From Lucifuga dentata (taxonomy: Eukaryota; Chordata; Actinopteri; Ophidiiformes; Bythitidae), in assembly GCA_014773175.1 (NCBI GenBank), contig VXCM01000327.1:62001-126000 (forward strand): 64,000 nucleotides of DNA. Direction: 5' to 3'. The notes beneath the pieces are model-generated. The model was not told the DNA's origin. It did no database searches and saw only the letters and a program-made list of their open reading frames with translations. Made by a program: the position numbers and the translations under genes. Shown here piece after piece: positions 1 through 11,417 of the stretch; position 1 is the stretch's first letter, and every line of letters begins with the position of its first letter.

Positions 1-51
1 CCAACCTCAGAGCCAGAGCTCCCACTGTGTAATGGTCTCACTAATGACCAG
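1..51 (+). CDS. ripk4: ripk4 exon, end only (linker)
   Basis: Reads [17 protein letters not shown] in frame and ends at a donor GTATGA (52). The junction is phase 0. The exon start is outside the window. Confidence 0.75.
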
Positions 52-2275
52 GTATGACCAGATAACACTTGAATAAAAGTTAAATTTGGAAATCTTTCCT
101 TACCTGACTCTCCCTTCTTCTTTTAAGCTTGAAAGCAGAGTGAATGTCTTTTTTCATCTATGTTTACATTTGCACCCAGACATCATTTTAGAAGACTTAT
201 CTCTAAGGTTCCCTAGATGCCTTCTTGTTTTTATAAGGCATATGTTGTTGTGTAAATGTTTGATCCTGACAAACAGTTCCATCACTGAAGAGGAATGTTG
301 ACTGATGAGATTTTTTAACCACTGTAGTTTGTCATTTCCTTAATGTTTGTCATTCTGTATGTGAGAACAAACAGACATCTTGCTCATAAGACATTCAGCT
401 GTTACTGACTAGCATCCAACTATAGAGACAAAACATGAGCAATTTTGAACAAAGTACTGCTTAAATGATTTAATCTAATTTAACGTTTGGAAAATTATCA
501 TTATCATAATGAATTCAACACTCCTTGTAAGTGGCTTTCAATGGGAGCAACACTAAATACCAATGTGTTTTTGTGTACGAAAATGGAATGCATCATGGAC
601 AAGCTTGTCCAAATATGTCAAGAGCAGGAACTTGACAGCTTCCTATTTGACTTTGTGTTCTACAGGTGAAAGACAAAAGGTCAGTAAGGCCAAAGTCGGC
701 CATGTTGCCAGAAAAAGATTACAGCCTATCAGAACTGCTGAGCCAGGTGGATTCTGGGATCTCTAGGAGCTTTGATCGTGTGAAGGAGGATAGCTGTCAC
801 AGCAAAGAAAACACCTGCAAGAGGCTTTCTGGAATCTCCTCCGCAGATTCAGCCTTCTCCTCCCAAGACTCCATCACTCTGTCTTTTGAGAAAGAAAACA
901 CATATGGTAAGAGCTGATTATAGATCTTCAGTCTTATCTAATCATAGTTTTAGTTGTCTTATCTTGTAGAAAATTACTTGTATTTTTTTTTGGCCTCAAA
1001 ATTTCATGTTTGCCAACCCTGTCAGATTCTGCTGAGGTCCAGAAGCGGAAATTGTGTGAGGCCATCAGGACCAAAGATACTGCGAAGCTGATGAAGATCC
1101 TCCAGCCACAGGATGTAGACCTTCTCCTCGACGGAGGAGGCAGTCTGCTCCACCATGCCATCACCTTGGCCAATGAGGAAGCTGTCAAGTTCCTGCTCTT
1201 GAACAATGCCAATCCAAATCTTGCTAATGCCCATGGCTCCACACCCCTCCACCTTGCTACAGAGAAACACATGAAGCCTCTGGCAGAACTTCTGCTTGGT
1301 CGGCGCAGCACCAACATCAATGCCAAGGATGAAGACCAGTACACGGCCCTGCACTGGGCTGCTCAGAATGGAGATGAAGCCATTACACGACTGTTGCTGG
1401 ACCGGGGGGCTGCCATCAATGAGACCGATGGCCAGGGACGCACACCAGCCCACATTGCATGTCAGCATGGCCAGGAGAATGTAATTCGGGTGCTGTTGAG
1501 TCGTGGTGCTGATGTTAGAGTCAAAGGAAAAGACAACTGGACAGCACTCCATTTGGCTGCTTGGCAAGGACATCTTGGCATTGTCAAGCTGCTAATCAAA
1601 CAGGCCGGCGCTGATGTGGATGGACAGACGACAGATGGCCGCACACCTCTGCACCTGGCATCCCAAAGGGGGCAGTACCGAGTGGCACGTATCCTGATTG
1701 AACTAGGAGCAGATGTTCACATGACATCTGCTGGGTTAAACACACCCCTGCACGTGGCAGCAGAGACGGGTCACACCAGCACCTCTCGTCTTTTGATCAA
1801 ACACCGGGCAGATATTCATGCCCAGAATGTTAAAGGACTCACTCCTCTCCACTTAGCATCCCAGCGGGGCCACTTGGCCACTGTCAAAATGTTGATAGAA
1901 GAGGGGGCGGAGCCCCGCAGAACCAACCAGGCATTACGCAGCCCCTGCCACCTGGCTGCAGAAAATGGACACTGTGAGGTCCTGAAAGAGCTGCTCCTTC
2001 ACTGGCCAGATGGTGGCAACCTATCAGACAAGCAGGGGCTTAGCCCGTTGCACCTGGCAGTGAAGGGTGGCTACACAAACATCATTACTCTGCTGCTGCC
2101 ACAGGGATGTCAGGACTTAGTTACTGCGAGTTCGGTGCAGCCAGTAGCCAACAAGCCAAAGACACCAATAGCCAAACAGCTCCAGAGGAAAATTGTCATC
2201 CTCAAACTGACAGAGCACAAAGACAAAGACTGTGCACAGACTGCTGGCTCACAGTGTGCCTCAGCGCCCTGCTAA
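1..2275 (+). CDS. ripk4: RIPK4, receptor-interacting serine/threonine kinase 4, 3' part
   Basis: Three coding exons (1-51, 666-906, 1026-2275) join in frame to give the last 513 residues. Seen: a serine-rich linker with motifs such as [13 protein letters not shown] and [15 protein letters not shown], then [17 protein letters not shown], then about ten ankyrin repeats of 33 residues ([36 protein letters not shown] and so on) from about 1139 to 2105, then a C-terminal tail of about 60 residues. These linker and repeat motifs match RIPK4 better than its relative ANKK1. As known for the family, the missing N-terminus holds a protein kinase domain; RIPK4 acts in the cytoplasm and at the membrane in NF-kB and Wnt-linked signalling and is needed for keratinocyte differentiation. 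All ankyrin repeats sit in one final exon, as I recall for RIPK4. The tail after the last, shortened repeat does not resemble the mammalian end as I know it. The kinase domain lies left of the window. Confidence 0.93.
52..665 (+). other. ripk4 intron
   Basis: Non-coding sequence between donor 52 and acceptor ...TACAG at 661-665. AT-rich, with no repeat or other feature recognised. Confidence 0.7.
666..906 (+). CDS. ripk4: ripk4 exon, serine-rich linker
   Basis: Acceptor AG at 664-665, donor GTAAGA at 907, phase 1 at the end. It encodes 80 residues of the kinase-ankyrin linker, rich in Ser, Lys and Glu. The initial GTG is an internal valine codon, not a start. Confidence 0.9.
1026..2275 (+). 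CDS. ripk4: ripk4 terminal exon, ankyrin repeats
   Basis: Acceptor AG at 1024-1025; the codon split across the junction reads GAT (Asp). The frame stays open for 416 residues to TAA at 2273-2275. It holds about ten ankyrin repeats and a tail rich in Lys and Gln. The open frames on the opposite strand over this exon are shadows. Confidence 0.95.
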
Positions 2276-2780
2276 CGACAGCAAAAACGCTGCCAACACT
2301 GAACAGAACTGTCTTCAGTGGTATTCTTAATGCCCCTCAAAGTGTGGGAAGTGACGGTTATTCCAGAATTTGGACTTCTAAAAGTGCTTTTAGCGCTGTA
2401 GCTATTTTATAATGGTTGTAAAAGCTTTGATGTAAATATGTAGACTGTAAAAATAGAGTACAATGTCCTCTGTTCTGTTTGAATTTAGACTTTTGTTTAC
2501 TTTTTTTTACCTAACAAGCACATTTTTTTTACTTAAGCACATTTGTTTATCAGAGATGTGATTACAACACCATGACCTTTTCCTCTAACATTCTGCAGCT
2601 GGTATGCCTGTGAAGTTTTATTTAATAGAACACAAGATTTGGTCACAAGCTGTAGATAAATGCTGTACACCATCAGAGCCATTGCATTTATAATAACCTT
2701 TGACCTTCAGTGTTCTGTACCTGTTACATATCAGTGCTGCATCATGTATTAAAAAATAAACTTTTCTTTGTTTGTTGTTT
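2276..2780 (+). other. ripk4 3' UTR
   Basis: AT-rich sequence from the stop codon to the first good polyadenylation signal (AATAAA at 2755), which is followed by a T/GT-rich stretch. Cleavage about 15-25 bases after the signal is inferred. Confidence 0.7.
2755..2760 (+). terminator. ripk4 polyadenylation signal AATAAA
   Basis: Canonical hexamer 480 bases after the stop, followed by a TTTGTTTGTTG-type downstream element and a T run. Confidence 0.75.
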
Positions 2781-2937
2781 TTTTTTTTTCACACACTCAT
2801 AACCAGGAAATCAATCTGCAAATATATAATATATTTCATGACATAATAGGTTGACAGGTGGATTAGTTTCAAGCAAAGGAGCCAAACAAAATAAAGTGTC
2901 AGGTGTTAATCTATGTCAGGTTGATTATAGCCATAAC

Positions 2938-3029
2938 TGAATATACGTAATAATAATAAATGTGGATGCAATGAGACTAAATATATGAATATATGCAATA
3001 ATAATAAATGTGGATGCAATGAGACTAAA
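2938..3029 (+). repeat. Tandem duplication, 48-bp unit, about 1.9 copies
   Basis: The segment TGAATATA(C/T)G(T/C)AATAATAATAAATGTGGATGCAATGAGACTAAA-type sequence occurs twice, offset by exactly 48 bases, with few differences. There is no N between the copies, so it is not of the assembly-gap type seen elsewhere here. Confidence 0.85.
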
Positions 3030-4645
3030 GCCACTTAAGCTGAGTTTACCAAACTTTTTCTAATTTTAAATAATCACATGATCTAAACTTATAATGTATT
3101 GCATATGATTTACATAAAAATGATGTAAGTTATGTGAGATAAGCTCTTTATTTAAAAATTTCTTTAGAAAATAATAGTTTTGTTCATACTGGTGTTTATA
3201 GCCCCTTAATGACACTATTTGAAAAACATATTAAACTATAAGAAATGGTAGAAACATTTTTACTGTTTTATCACAATAGAGAGTTTTATTGATTGATTGA
3301 TTAATGATTTATTGGCTTTATTTAGCTTTTTAGCTTTTTTGGCTATCTAATGTATTGCTGATTTTCTATGCATAGATGTGAATGTGGAATATTGATACTT
3401 TTTATTCCAACATTAATGAAAATAGAGCAAATTAAAATCCTAAATATAATTAAAACCCTTTGATAGCAACAAAATGTTTATAAATTTAACTTTAAAACAG
3501 AAGATATTTACTTTATGATTCTGCAACCATAGTTTATTTCAACCAGCTTTTCCTTATCAATAATGACTAAATACTAAATCAAAACACTATACTGTATAAC
3601 TACCAGTATTTGCTGTAAATGTAACACTGAGAATGACAAAGCTTTAGTTACTCATCTTTAAACAAGCATTGTTGAAGTAATTACAGAAAAGAAAACTGAA
3701 CAATGTGCTCTTTTTAATCTTTTTTTTTTTTTTTTTTTTTTTTTTTACAGTCATAAATTTTTCCAAACTTTTATTTTACTGAAGGACCACGTTTGCTGGC
3801 TTGTTGAAGAATGTGTTTGAGAACGTGCCTCTATCCTCAGCAGAGCGTGTTCTTGTCCCTGCTACACCTGCATGTGTTAAAGAATTATGAGCCTTGATAT
3901 CAGGCAGAATCGGCATGTCTGCATCTGCAGCCTCATCTGTAGTGTGATTATTATGTGTCTCCAGCAGACCCCACAGAGCTGCTCAGGTTGGCACACACCA
4001 TGGGAACATTCCCTGAGGGGGATCACAGGGTGAAATATGATGGATGTGTGAGAAGGGCCGCTGATGATGTTCTACCTGCATTTCCAGCCTGTTGGCTAAT
4101 TCCTCTCAGACCATTTCAGCTTTTCATCACTCACTAAACTAACATGCCATCTCTGACGCCTGCAGGGCTCAGCTTTTTGTAACCTGAGAAACAGAGCGCT
4201 GGTGGTTGGTGCTTGTAATTGTCTTTATAGCTCATGTCTGCAGAGACACTAAATGACTGGTGAAATGTGTGTGTAATCTGAGGCCTCTGTGTTTGTACAT
4301 AGCGCACTCACTCACTTGTTGCCTGGTGATCGTTTACAGTCCTGCGATGGGGAAGATTGTTGCCCAATCTCAGCTCTCTCCTGTTACATTTGGTAGATTA
4401 CTCTATGTTTGCTTAAACAGGAACTTCCAGTATGGTTCTTTTCCTTTCTCTGGGCTCAGTTCTCTATTTTATTGACTGCAACAAGCCCTGTGAATTAATT
4501 TCTATGTCTGTCATGACTGTACAAACATTACAGCTTCACTTCAGACTTTACTAACGAAACACAAATAGTTTACATTTTCAAAAGGATATTCATTAGAATC
4601 CATACCTCCATCAGGGCCGAACACACTTAGAAAATATTTGCATAC

Positions 4646-4900
4646 CTTTATTTTATTGATCCCCACACTTTTGTGAGGAAATTCATCCCATGTATTTGAC
4701 CCATACTTACTACTAGAATTAGAGGGCAGCCATAATATGGAGCTAAGGGACCAACTCCAGGGCTACTCTAATGACCTGGTCAACAGCAGTGGGAGGAGAA
4801 GCTCCACACAAAAAGGACCAGGGCTGGCATGGATCTTCAAACCCAAGAACTTCTTGCTGTGAAGCAACAGTTCTAACCACTGATCCAATATTGTTACTGT
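4646..4900 (-). repeat. Degraded dispersed repeat of teleost type
   Basis: The left part has the TTTATTGATCCCC...GGAAATTCATCCCATG...TTTGACCCAT pattern, and the right part has TCAAACCCAAGAACTTCTTG and TGTGAAGCAACAGTTCTAACC. The right part is the same family as 38282-38655 and 39421-39640. Family recognition is from memory of fish genomes; no class is assigned. Confidence 0.6.
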
Positions 4901-5099
4901 GCTAAAGTGAAAGAAACAACTATAATATAACAAGATTGAATTGCTTTATTTATCATACATAACAGTAGTTTTTAACCTTTGAGAAGAAAAAAAAATCCAG
5001 ATGTGGCAAATTGCTCCTATTGACAGTCTAACGGGGTAAATATGCTTGTGTTTTGTTTTTGTTTTTTTTTTTGNTTTTTTTTTTTGTTTTGTTTTTTTT

Positions 5100-5235
5100 T
5101 TAGGTTGGTTTATTACTTTTAAAGAAATTGGCAAAAATATTCAAAAATGCCCCATCTTATAATCATAAGAAATCAGTTTTAAAAAATCCTGGATCTGGCC
5201 CCTGGATTTGGATCGACATCAGTCCCCCCCATATC
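5100..5235 (-). repeat. Fragment of a dispersed repeat (GATCCAGATCC family)
   Basis: The complement reads GGGGCCAGATCCAGG ... ATAAGATGGGGCATTTTTG ... TTTGCCAATTTCTT, resembling the interior of the repeat at 48640-48955. A T/G-rich run with an N (5074) lies at its left edge. Confidence 0.45.
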
Positions 5236-7552
5236 CCCCCCATTGTTAAACTGGGATTATTGTTGGCTGTTGTTGGTTAAAGGACAGTTTACATAGGTAT
5301 ATTGATGACGCTTTTTTGTCAGTCAGCTTTTTTTGGAGGTGAATCATTGTGGAACAACTCTGAGTCATTGTCTTTTCTTGTTACTGTTGGACTAAACTCC
5401 ATCTGTTCTGGGGCCTCAGATTCAAAGTGAAGGATTGTCATATCTTCCTCCAGGCACACGCCCTCCAGGATGAAATTAATCCCCACTGTCACCTTTGACA
5501 CAGTACACTAGGTGAAGGAAACAATCCCACAGCTCAGACTTATTATTACTATTATTATTATTCTGTAATGCTTCCTCCTTCTCCTCATGCCCAGGAGGAG
5601 CCAGGTTAACAGGCACTGGGTGTTTGTGTTCTGCTGACAGGATGTGGTATAACCTGATGTCCAAAATCTCAGGCTGTATCCCTCAGGCCAGTGCACAGTA
5701 ACCAAAGGGTGTCATTTCTGGGTATGTGGGTCAAAAGGAAGTAAACACAAGTTGAAATTGAAAGGTCCATATGACAGCAGTATCCAGTACAGCCAAGGAA
5801 ACGCTAATTGTACATATATCAGCAGTATTCTACAAACTGTAATTATTTTTTTTTAAGATAGTTTGCTTACCAACAGATAAATTATTAAGTAAATAGGTCC
5901 AACGAGTTATGCAAATCTTAACTCTGCAGTTTCTCACCAAAAAAATAAATCACATATGGAGACACATATAAAGAAAGACAATTCTTGTCATTGTGGTTTC
6001 TTATTATCATTTAATTAATCATTATGTGCTTGCTGTTCATCTTGACAGCCTAGTATTTATCAGGTATTTTATGATCAGAGAATCACAGAGATTGTAGAGC
6101 GTGATTCTGGGCAGACAATGTGTGTCTGGTTGCTCTCCTGTGTGACTACGATAGGGACTTTTCTGTTTGGCTGAGTCACACCTCACAGCTTTGACGGCCA
6201 ACAACAAAGCCCTTATTACCATAGTGCCATTCACTGCAGTGATGCAAGGCCCTTATAAAGATGTAGAGGTAAATATAAAAACATAGGTTAAATGTGACCT
6301 GCAGGCTGTGACCATGAAGGCAACACATGGAAGCAAAACTTTATTATATATTATATTATATAGTATTATGTTTTATAGATTATTCCAAAAAAATTTTTAG
6401 AAAAAATGAGGATAAATTGAGGTTAGGTGGGTTTACTTTACTGTCCACTCCCTCCTTGCTACATTATCACGTCTGCCTTTCTTGATGACATGTTGAACAG
6501 TTATTCTCCATGTTCATAAAAAAAATCAATCATTTCAGTGGCAGATTATCTGAAACAGCAGTTGCAGCTACAAACAGTAACAGCATCTGTTCTGAACTCA
6601 GCGACTGGCTGCTGAAAGAATATAGATCATACAGAGTGCTGTGGGCTGTTTTCCCAACTCTTTTTCCCTCTCCCCCTTTTAACCTCATCAAACTAGCTGA
6701 ACAAGATCTTAGACCTTGTCTCCAAAGAAGGGGGCAAGCTGCAACATGTGAAAGTAGTTTCAAGGCGAAAACGTAGATGTGGGTATACTCAGAATGGTGA
6801 ATTCTTAGATTTACGACTGATTAAGTGGAGCCTGAATACACCATGTGCAAGTCATGGAAAGTAACTCAGTTATATCTCTATATAAAATAATAGAGATGTT
6901 TCAGTCTCTATAAGTATGCCTAGTGGCCAGTTGAAGGTAATTTTTTCCCAAACAATCAGTAATATGTATATTTTGTCTTGTTTTTTTTTTTGTTTTTTTT
7001 TTAAATCACATAACCTAGAGAGTTTGTGTATTTCCCATATTTTAGGAGGAAAAACAGCTTTCAGGAACAGTGTCCTGAAAATTACACCAGAGGTCAAAGT
7101 CCACACTGAAGGAGAAAGCATATTGAAGCAGAAAATATGCTCATATCAGCATGTAGTAACCTGTGTTCTGTCACTGTGTCAACATGTGACCCTCCTGTTT
7201 GTTAATGAACTAATCCAGAACAAGTCAGGATTTGTCACTTCATGATCTTGGCACGCTTGTTTTAGCTTTATGATAGATCAACATATTCGTCATTACAAAT
7301 CAAGACTGATCATGACTCTAGAAGCGCCACTATGGTTTTGTTTTGTTTGGTTGGTTTTAGGACTTAAAGCCACGTGTTTAGAATTAGAATGTTAGTGTGT
7401 TTGAACACTTGTATGATTTATTTGTGTGAGTTTGTGCTTTCGTGTTAAGGTAGTGTATCAGTATATTTACTGGGACATATGTGCAGTTTGTTTAGTATGT
7501 AAAACACCCATAAAAAGGGGGGAAGCAACAATTTTCCAGAATTCCCTGCAAT

Positions 7553-7952
7553 TGTCAGGGATTCTACCTCCTCTTAACCTCTTCTCCAGTTCACCTGACC
7601 TCAATCTGGCATCACACACCTGTCCTGCATTGCTCGTTAGTCTAGTTGTGTGTATATATACACCTGTCATTCGCTCATAATCTGCCAATGTTCCATGTGT
7701 TTTTGCTAGTTCATTCCTGCCAAGTCTGTAAGCTTTAGTCTGTTTAATTCCTGCTGGTGTTTTGACCTTATTCTGCTTAGTTTCCTGTTAACCTAGCCGT
7801 TACATCTGCCTGACTTTGATTACTACTTCTTGTATGAACCTCCTTGCCTTTGGACTTTGTATTTTGCCTCATTCCTTCAGCAAACACCACAAAGCTTCCA
7901 GCAGCCTCTGTCTTCTGTGTTCTGCTTTTGAATCCAGTTCTGTGCCCTGACA
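7553..7952 (+). mobile_element. Probable solo LTR of a retrotransposon
   Basis: Begins TGTCAGGG (7553) and ends CCCTGACA (7952), a perfect 8-base inverted terminus of the TG...CA kind usual for LTRs. Flanks are GCAAT (7548-7552) and GCAAC (7953-7957), a likely 5-bp target duplication with one change. A TATATATA-type box lies near 7651. The interior is T/C-rich with no coding frame and no second LTR or gag/pol nearby, so a solo LTR left by recombination fits best. The + orientation is inferred from the TATA position. Confidence 0.65.
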
Positions 7953-8181
7953 GCAACAGCTTATATGCAAAAGTACTATATTTTTATTAATATATTTCAA
8001 CATGAAATGCATTAAACCTGAAAACACCTATTATTCTACCCTTGTGATTGACTGATTAGCACCAGGTGTAGAACACTACAGACTATGCACAAATGAAGAA
8101 ACCTAAACACAACATTAGCATAGCCATCCATTCTCACAACAAACATTTTACCTTATGAGACAAGGTTTAACCACATACAGA

Positions 8182-8260
8182 TGGCTCTGTTCCATTTAGG
8201 TTCCAGAACCCTGGTATTGTGTATGCAGGCTTACTGGCACACCTCAATGGAACAGAGCCA
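8182..8260. repeat. Hairpin with 20-bp arms
   Basis: Left arm TGGCTCTGTTCCATTTAGGT (8182-8201) pairs with 8241-8260, with one mismatch in 20. Partial pairing of CCAG/CTGG continues into the loop. It could be a miniature transposon remnant or a transcribed hairpin. Confidence 0.7.
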
Positions 8261-9559
8261 GTATTAATGATATTTTTACACCTGAGTTTTTCCTTTTATG
8301 ACAAGTCCCAGTGTCCACTATGAGAGAGGTGTATTCATTTCACATTACTGAACATGCTTCCTGTAAAATGAAGGTCTGTCATGCCTGATTTTACCACTGC
8401 CACCCGCTGGGTGGATTGTACAGATGATGGTTAGTTTTATATGTACAGTATTTGTTGGTTGACCATAATTTTTGGAATATAGGTATTAATTTTTATTCTT
8501 CTTTTGTATTTTCTTCATTTCTTTTTCTTTCCTCCAATTTGTTTCTCTGTTCTTTTTTTGAACATACAGTATGTGTGATTTCTTTTGTTATAAAATTTGC
8601 ATAATGGCCTGTGATATTGTATATAATGAATTATATTTATTTGATTAGGTGCCTTCTTTTGTGCATAAGGAATACTGCTCATGATAATCAGCCAATCACT
8701 AACAGGTGAAACAGGTAGAATGTTAAAACATATTAAGATTGGATTTTTAATAAGAGTTTTGCATATTCAGCTGTTTTGTGTGTATTTCATTACAAGATTT
8801 TTTTTTTTTTTTTNATTTTTTTTTTTTTTTGCCAAGAATCCCATCCTGAAAAGCCATTTTCTTGCACTGTCACATCATTGTAGTAATAGACTTGCAATTT
8901 TAATAATACCAGTTTAAGAGCCACATAAATGAGGCCTCTGTGCAATTATGTGATATCGATAAACATATGAAAATGGCTGCACTGCTGAGCCAGTAGTGGG
9001 TCACTCAAACAGATTTTATGTGAACATGTGGTCTTACTGGTTGGCTGGGTGTCTGGTCTATGCTCTAGAAAATGGGGGATGATACAGTAAACAGGGTACA
9101 GTTGTATTGGTCAGCTTTCTAATGTGCACTGTATGTTAGTATCATTGGTTTATGGAGGTGACAAAGATGAAGTGTGATTTTGGTGTCTCTGGGATGTTGG
9201 AATAAACTGTAGCCTTCTCAAGGGCTTTCTCATCATCAAACGCAGATGCCCACTAACCCCACAGACATGGCCACACTCTCTCACCTGCGTACAGAGTACA
9301 GTAAGTAAGGTGTAGCTGGATGACAGCTGGGATATTGTTTGGCATCATAGTATTTTTTTTGTTCATTTTTTAAAATTCGATCTTACGTCTGCTATACTTA
9401 ACCTCAGAAAATACCTAGCCAGGAGATCCATTTCATTACTTTTTTTTTTTAAATCCTGGTTTATTTAAGCTGTGTAATCACTCACTATAATGTGTTTTTC
9501 GATGTTTTCATAGACTAAGAAAGAAATAATTTGTTGGCAGTTGTATTACTGCATCTTGA

Positions 9560-9572
9560 CCAGGAGATGGCG
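9560..9572 (+). promoter_or_regulatory. CTCF-like core motif
   Basis: CCAGGAGATGGCG matches the vertebrate CTCF core CCASYAGRKGGCR with one mismatch. Sequence match only. Confidence 0.3.
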
Positions 9573-10000
9573 CAACGTCTTTGAGTATCAGAAGTTATCC
9601 ATCCATATCCAACGAGTCACATTCTAGTGCAGTCCAGAGCATAACCTACATTAAGAAGCTGAACTGTTTGTTTTAATTTTCCTGATGTGATCTAACATGT
9701 AATAGTGTATTAAAGAATCATGAGTGAAGACATTTTTTTTTTTTTATCATGGGCGGCTCATTTGGTCGTCATACATAAAATAATCTTTTAAAGAAGCAAA
9801 ATCAGCCAAGTCGAAGGTGGTATGCCAGACGACTGTGAACATTTCTAAATCAAATCGATTAAATTGGTTTCATGAGTTTCATTCTTTCTTTAAAATTAAG
9901 AATTCGTGCTTTTAAAAAAAATAATAAAATAAAAAAAATAGTTCATCTCGTCTATATACATTCGGTGTCAGTGACTTTTAGCGCTCATATTGTAAATTTC

Positions 10001-10001
<1 letters not shown>

Positions 10002-10037
<36 letters not shown>
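10002..10037 (+). repeat. (TAA)n microsatellite
   Basis: About twelve TAA units, followed by a shorter imperfect run to 10060. Confidence 0.9.
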
Positions 10038-10039
<2 letters not shown>

Positions 10040-10414
10040 TAAAAAAATAATAATAATAAACTTTGATTATGTATTGTGTTTAAAAATCTATTTATCTCGT
10101 CACGTAAGATAAACAAAATGACACAATAAGTCCTAAGGCCATTACTGCTGCGCTGGTATCGTCTTTCTTTTTTCCACGTTTCGCGGGAATTTCCCACATG
10201 TGGCTTTAAATGAAGATTATACAGAATACGATGGAGTTTGAGAGTAATTTCAGTTATACCTTAGTGTGGACATATTTACATTTTAATTGACACATTAATA
10301 TTCGATACTTTTCTTTTTAGTCTTTTTTTATTTTACTTATTACTTTACTGAGAGACAAGTATTTAATATTTAAAGTACTGATATTCTCGTACACCCCTCA
10401 TAAACAACAATGGT

Positions 10415-10560
10415 TCATTCCAATAAGGGGAAGGGGATCGCAGCGCTTCAGCGGATTTGCCGTGACGCTCTCTGTCTGATGTTGTATGCTTATTGGAGCG
10501 AAGGAGACCTGAACTGTGGTAAATAATCCAAACCTGTCTGGACATACGCAAGTCTGAAAG
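10415..10560 (+). promoter_or_regulatory. Candidate c21orf91 promoter and 5' non-coding exon
   Basis: A local rise in CpG (about 10436-10500) in otherwise CpG-poor DNA, a CCAAT box at 10420-10424, and a good donor AAAG|GTAAAC at 10561. The first coding exon has an acceptor seven bases before its ATG, so an upstream non-coding exon is required; this is the best candidate. No transcript evidence. Confidence 0.35.
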
Positions 10561-11370
10561 GTAAACGTAAATAGACAAAAGCGTTTTCTTCAAATTTTGA
10601 TAGCAGTGCTATTTTTGTTGTCACGGAGCGATTTTAACAACGCCAAAGAACGGTCACGAATCAGCCAAAGCAGAGGAGTCGGAGGATGCCAGCCTGCTGC
10701 TAGCTTAACTTCTAGTTAGCAAGTGTTTGTTTTACAAGGTTTATTTAGACACTTTAGCTTTTAAAAACTAGCTACAGCAGAAGAAACATTTCCCAATCTT
10801 TAAAATCACTGGTTACGGTTACACAAACCTTTAAATGAATGTTTTATCTGGGAATGCAACGGAGAAAAAGTTCAAAGGATTTCTGATCGATGCTGAACCG
10901 TCGTCGACTGTATACCAATATAGTACGTTAAACTAGCTTATATTGACATTAAATGCCAAGATCCTAACATTTAAATGTCCTAAATTGGGTTTCTTGGGCA
11001 TCAAGAGGTGTTTACACAGACAGATGTAGTAGGTCTTAAGTACAAGAACTCTCTCAAATGTGGTTTAGTTTGGTCAAAAACATACAACAGGGTAAGTCGG
11101 GCTTTTATCATGACTCTTAAACTGTTATGACCTGGGCTTTTAACCTGTAGCATCCAAAGTAACTTAATTAATGTTAACTCTACACTTTGTTTCACTTTAG
11201 TTGTCTGTAATGATAAAATAATATAAAACTGAAAGCGGATATGTTATACAGTGGACTCCCGCTTTTTTTCCAAAACAAACACATTCTAAGTTTCTTTGTC
11301 CTCCTCCTTCTTCCTATTTGTGATTGTTGGTATTGAAGTATATTTTGTTATGGTGTTTCAGCCGTCAAAA

Positions 11371-11417
11371 CGTGATGACGTGATGACCTTTGCAGTGGAA
11401 TACCTCCACTGCAAAGG
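11371..11417. promoter_or_regulatory. CRE-like direct repeat plus perfect inverted repeat
   Basis: CGTGATGA occurs twice in tandem (11371-11386) and contains TGACGTGA, an ATF/CREB-type site. It is followed at once by CCTTTGCAGTGGA (11387-11399), a 5-base loop, and its exact complement (11405-11417). Confidence 0.5.

Larger units (their letters stand above)
2781..10410. other. Intergenic region between ripk4 and c21orf91
   Basis: No coding exon recognised on either strand. It is AT-rich and holds a 48-bp duplication (2938), a T run (3720-3746), dispersed-repeat fragments (4646-4900, 5100-5235), a probable solo LTR (7553-7952), a hairpin (8182-8260) and a TAA microsatellite (10002). The remaining stretches, 3030-4640, 5240-7550 and 8270-9990, show nothing I can name apart from homopolymer runs. 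Confidence 0.6.

Noticed and set aside
934..1644. Open frames on the minus strand across the ripk4 ankyrin exon (136 and 183 codons)
   Set aside because: They are shadows of the strongly coding + strand and have no domain.
3720..3746. Long T run as a retrotransposon poly(A) tail
   Set aside because: No element body, target duplication or other retrotransposon feature beside it.
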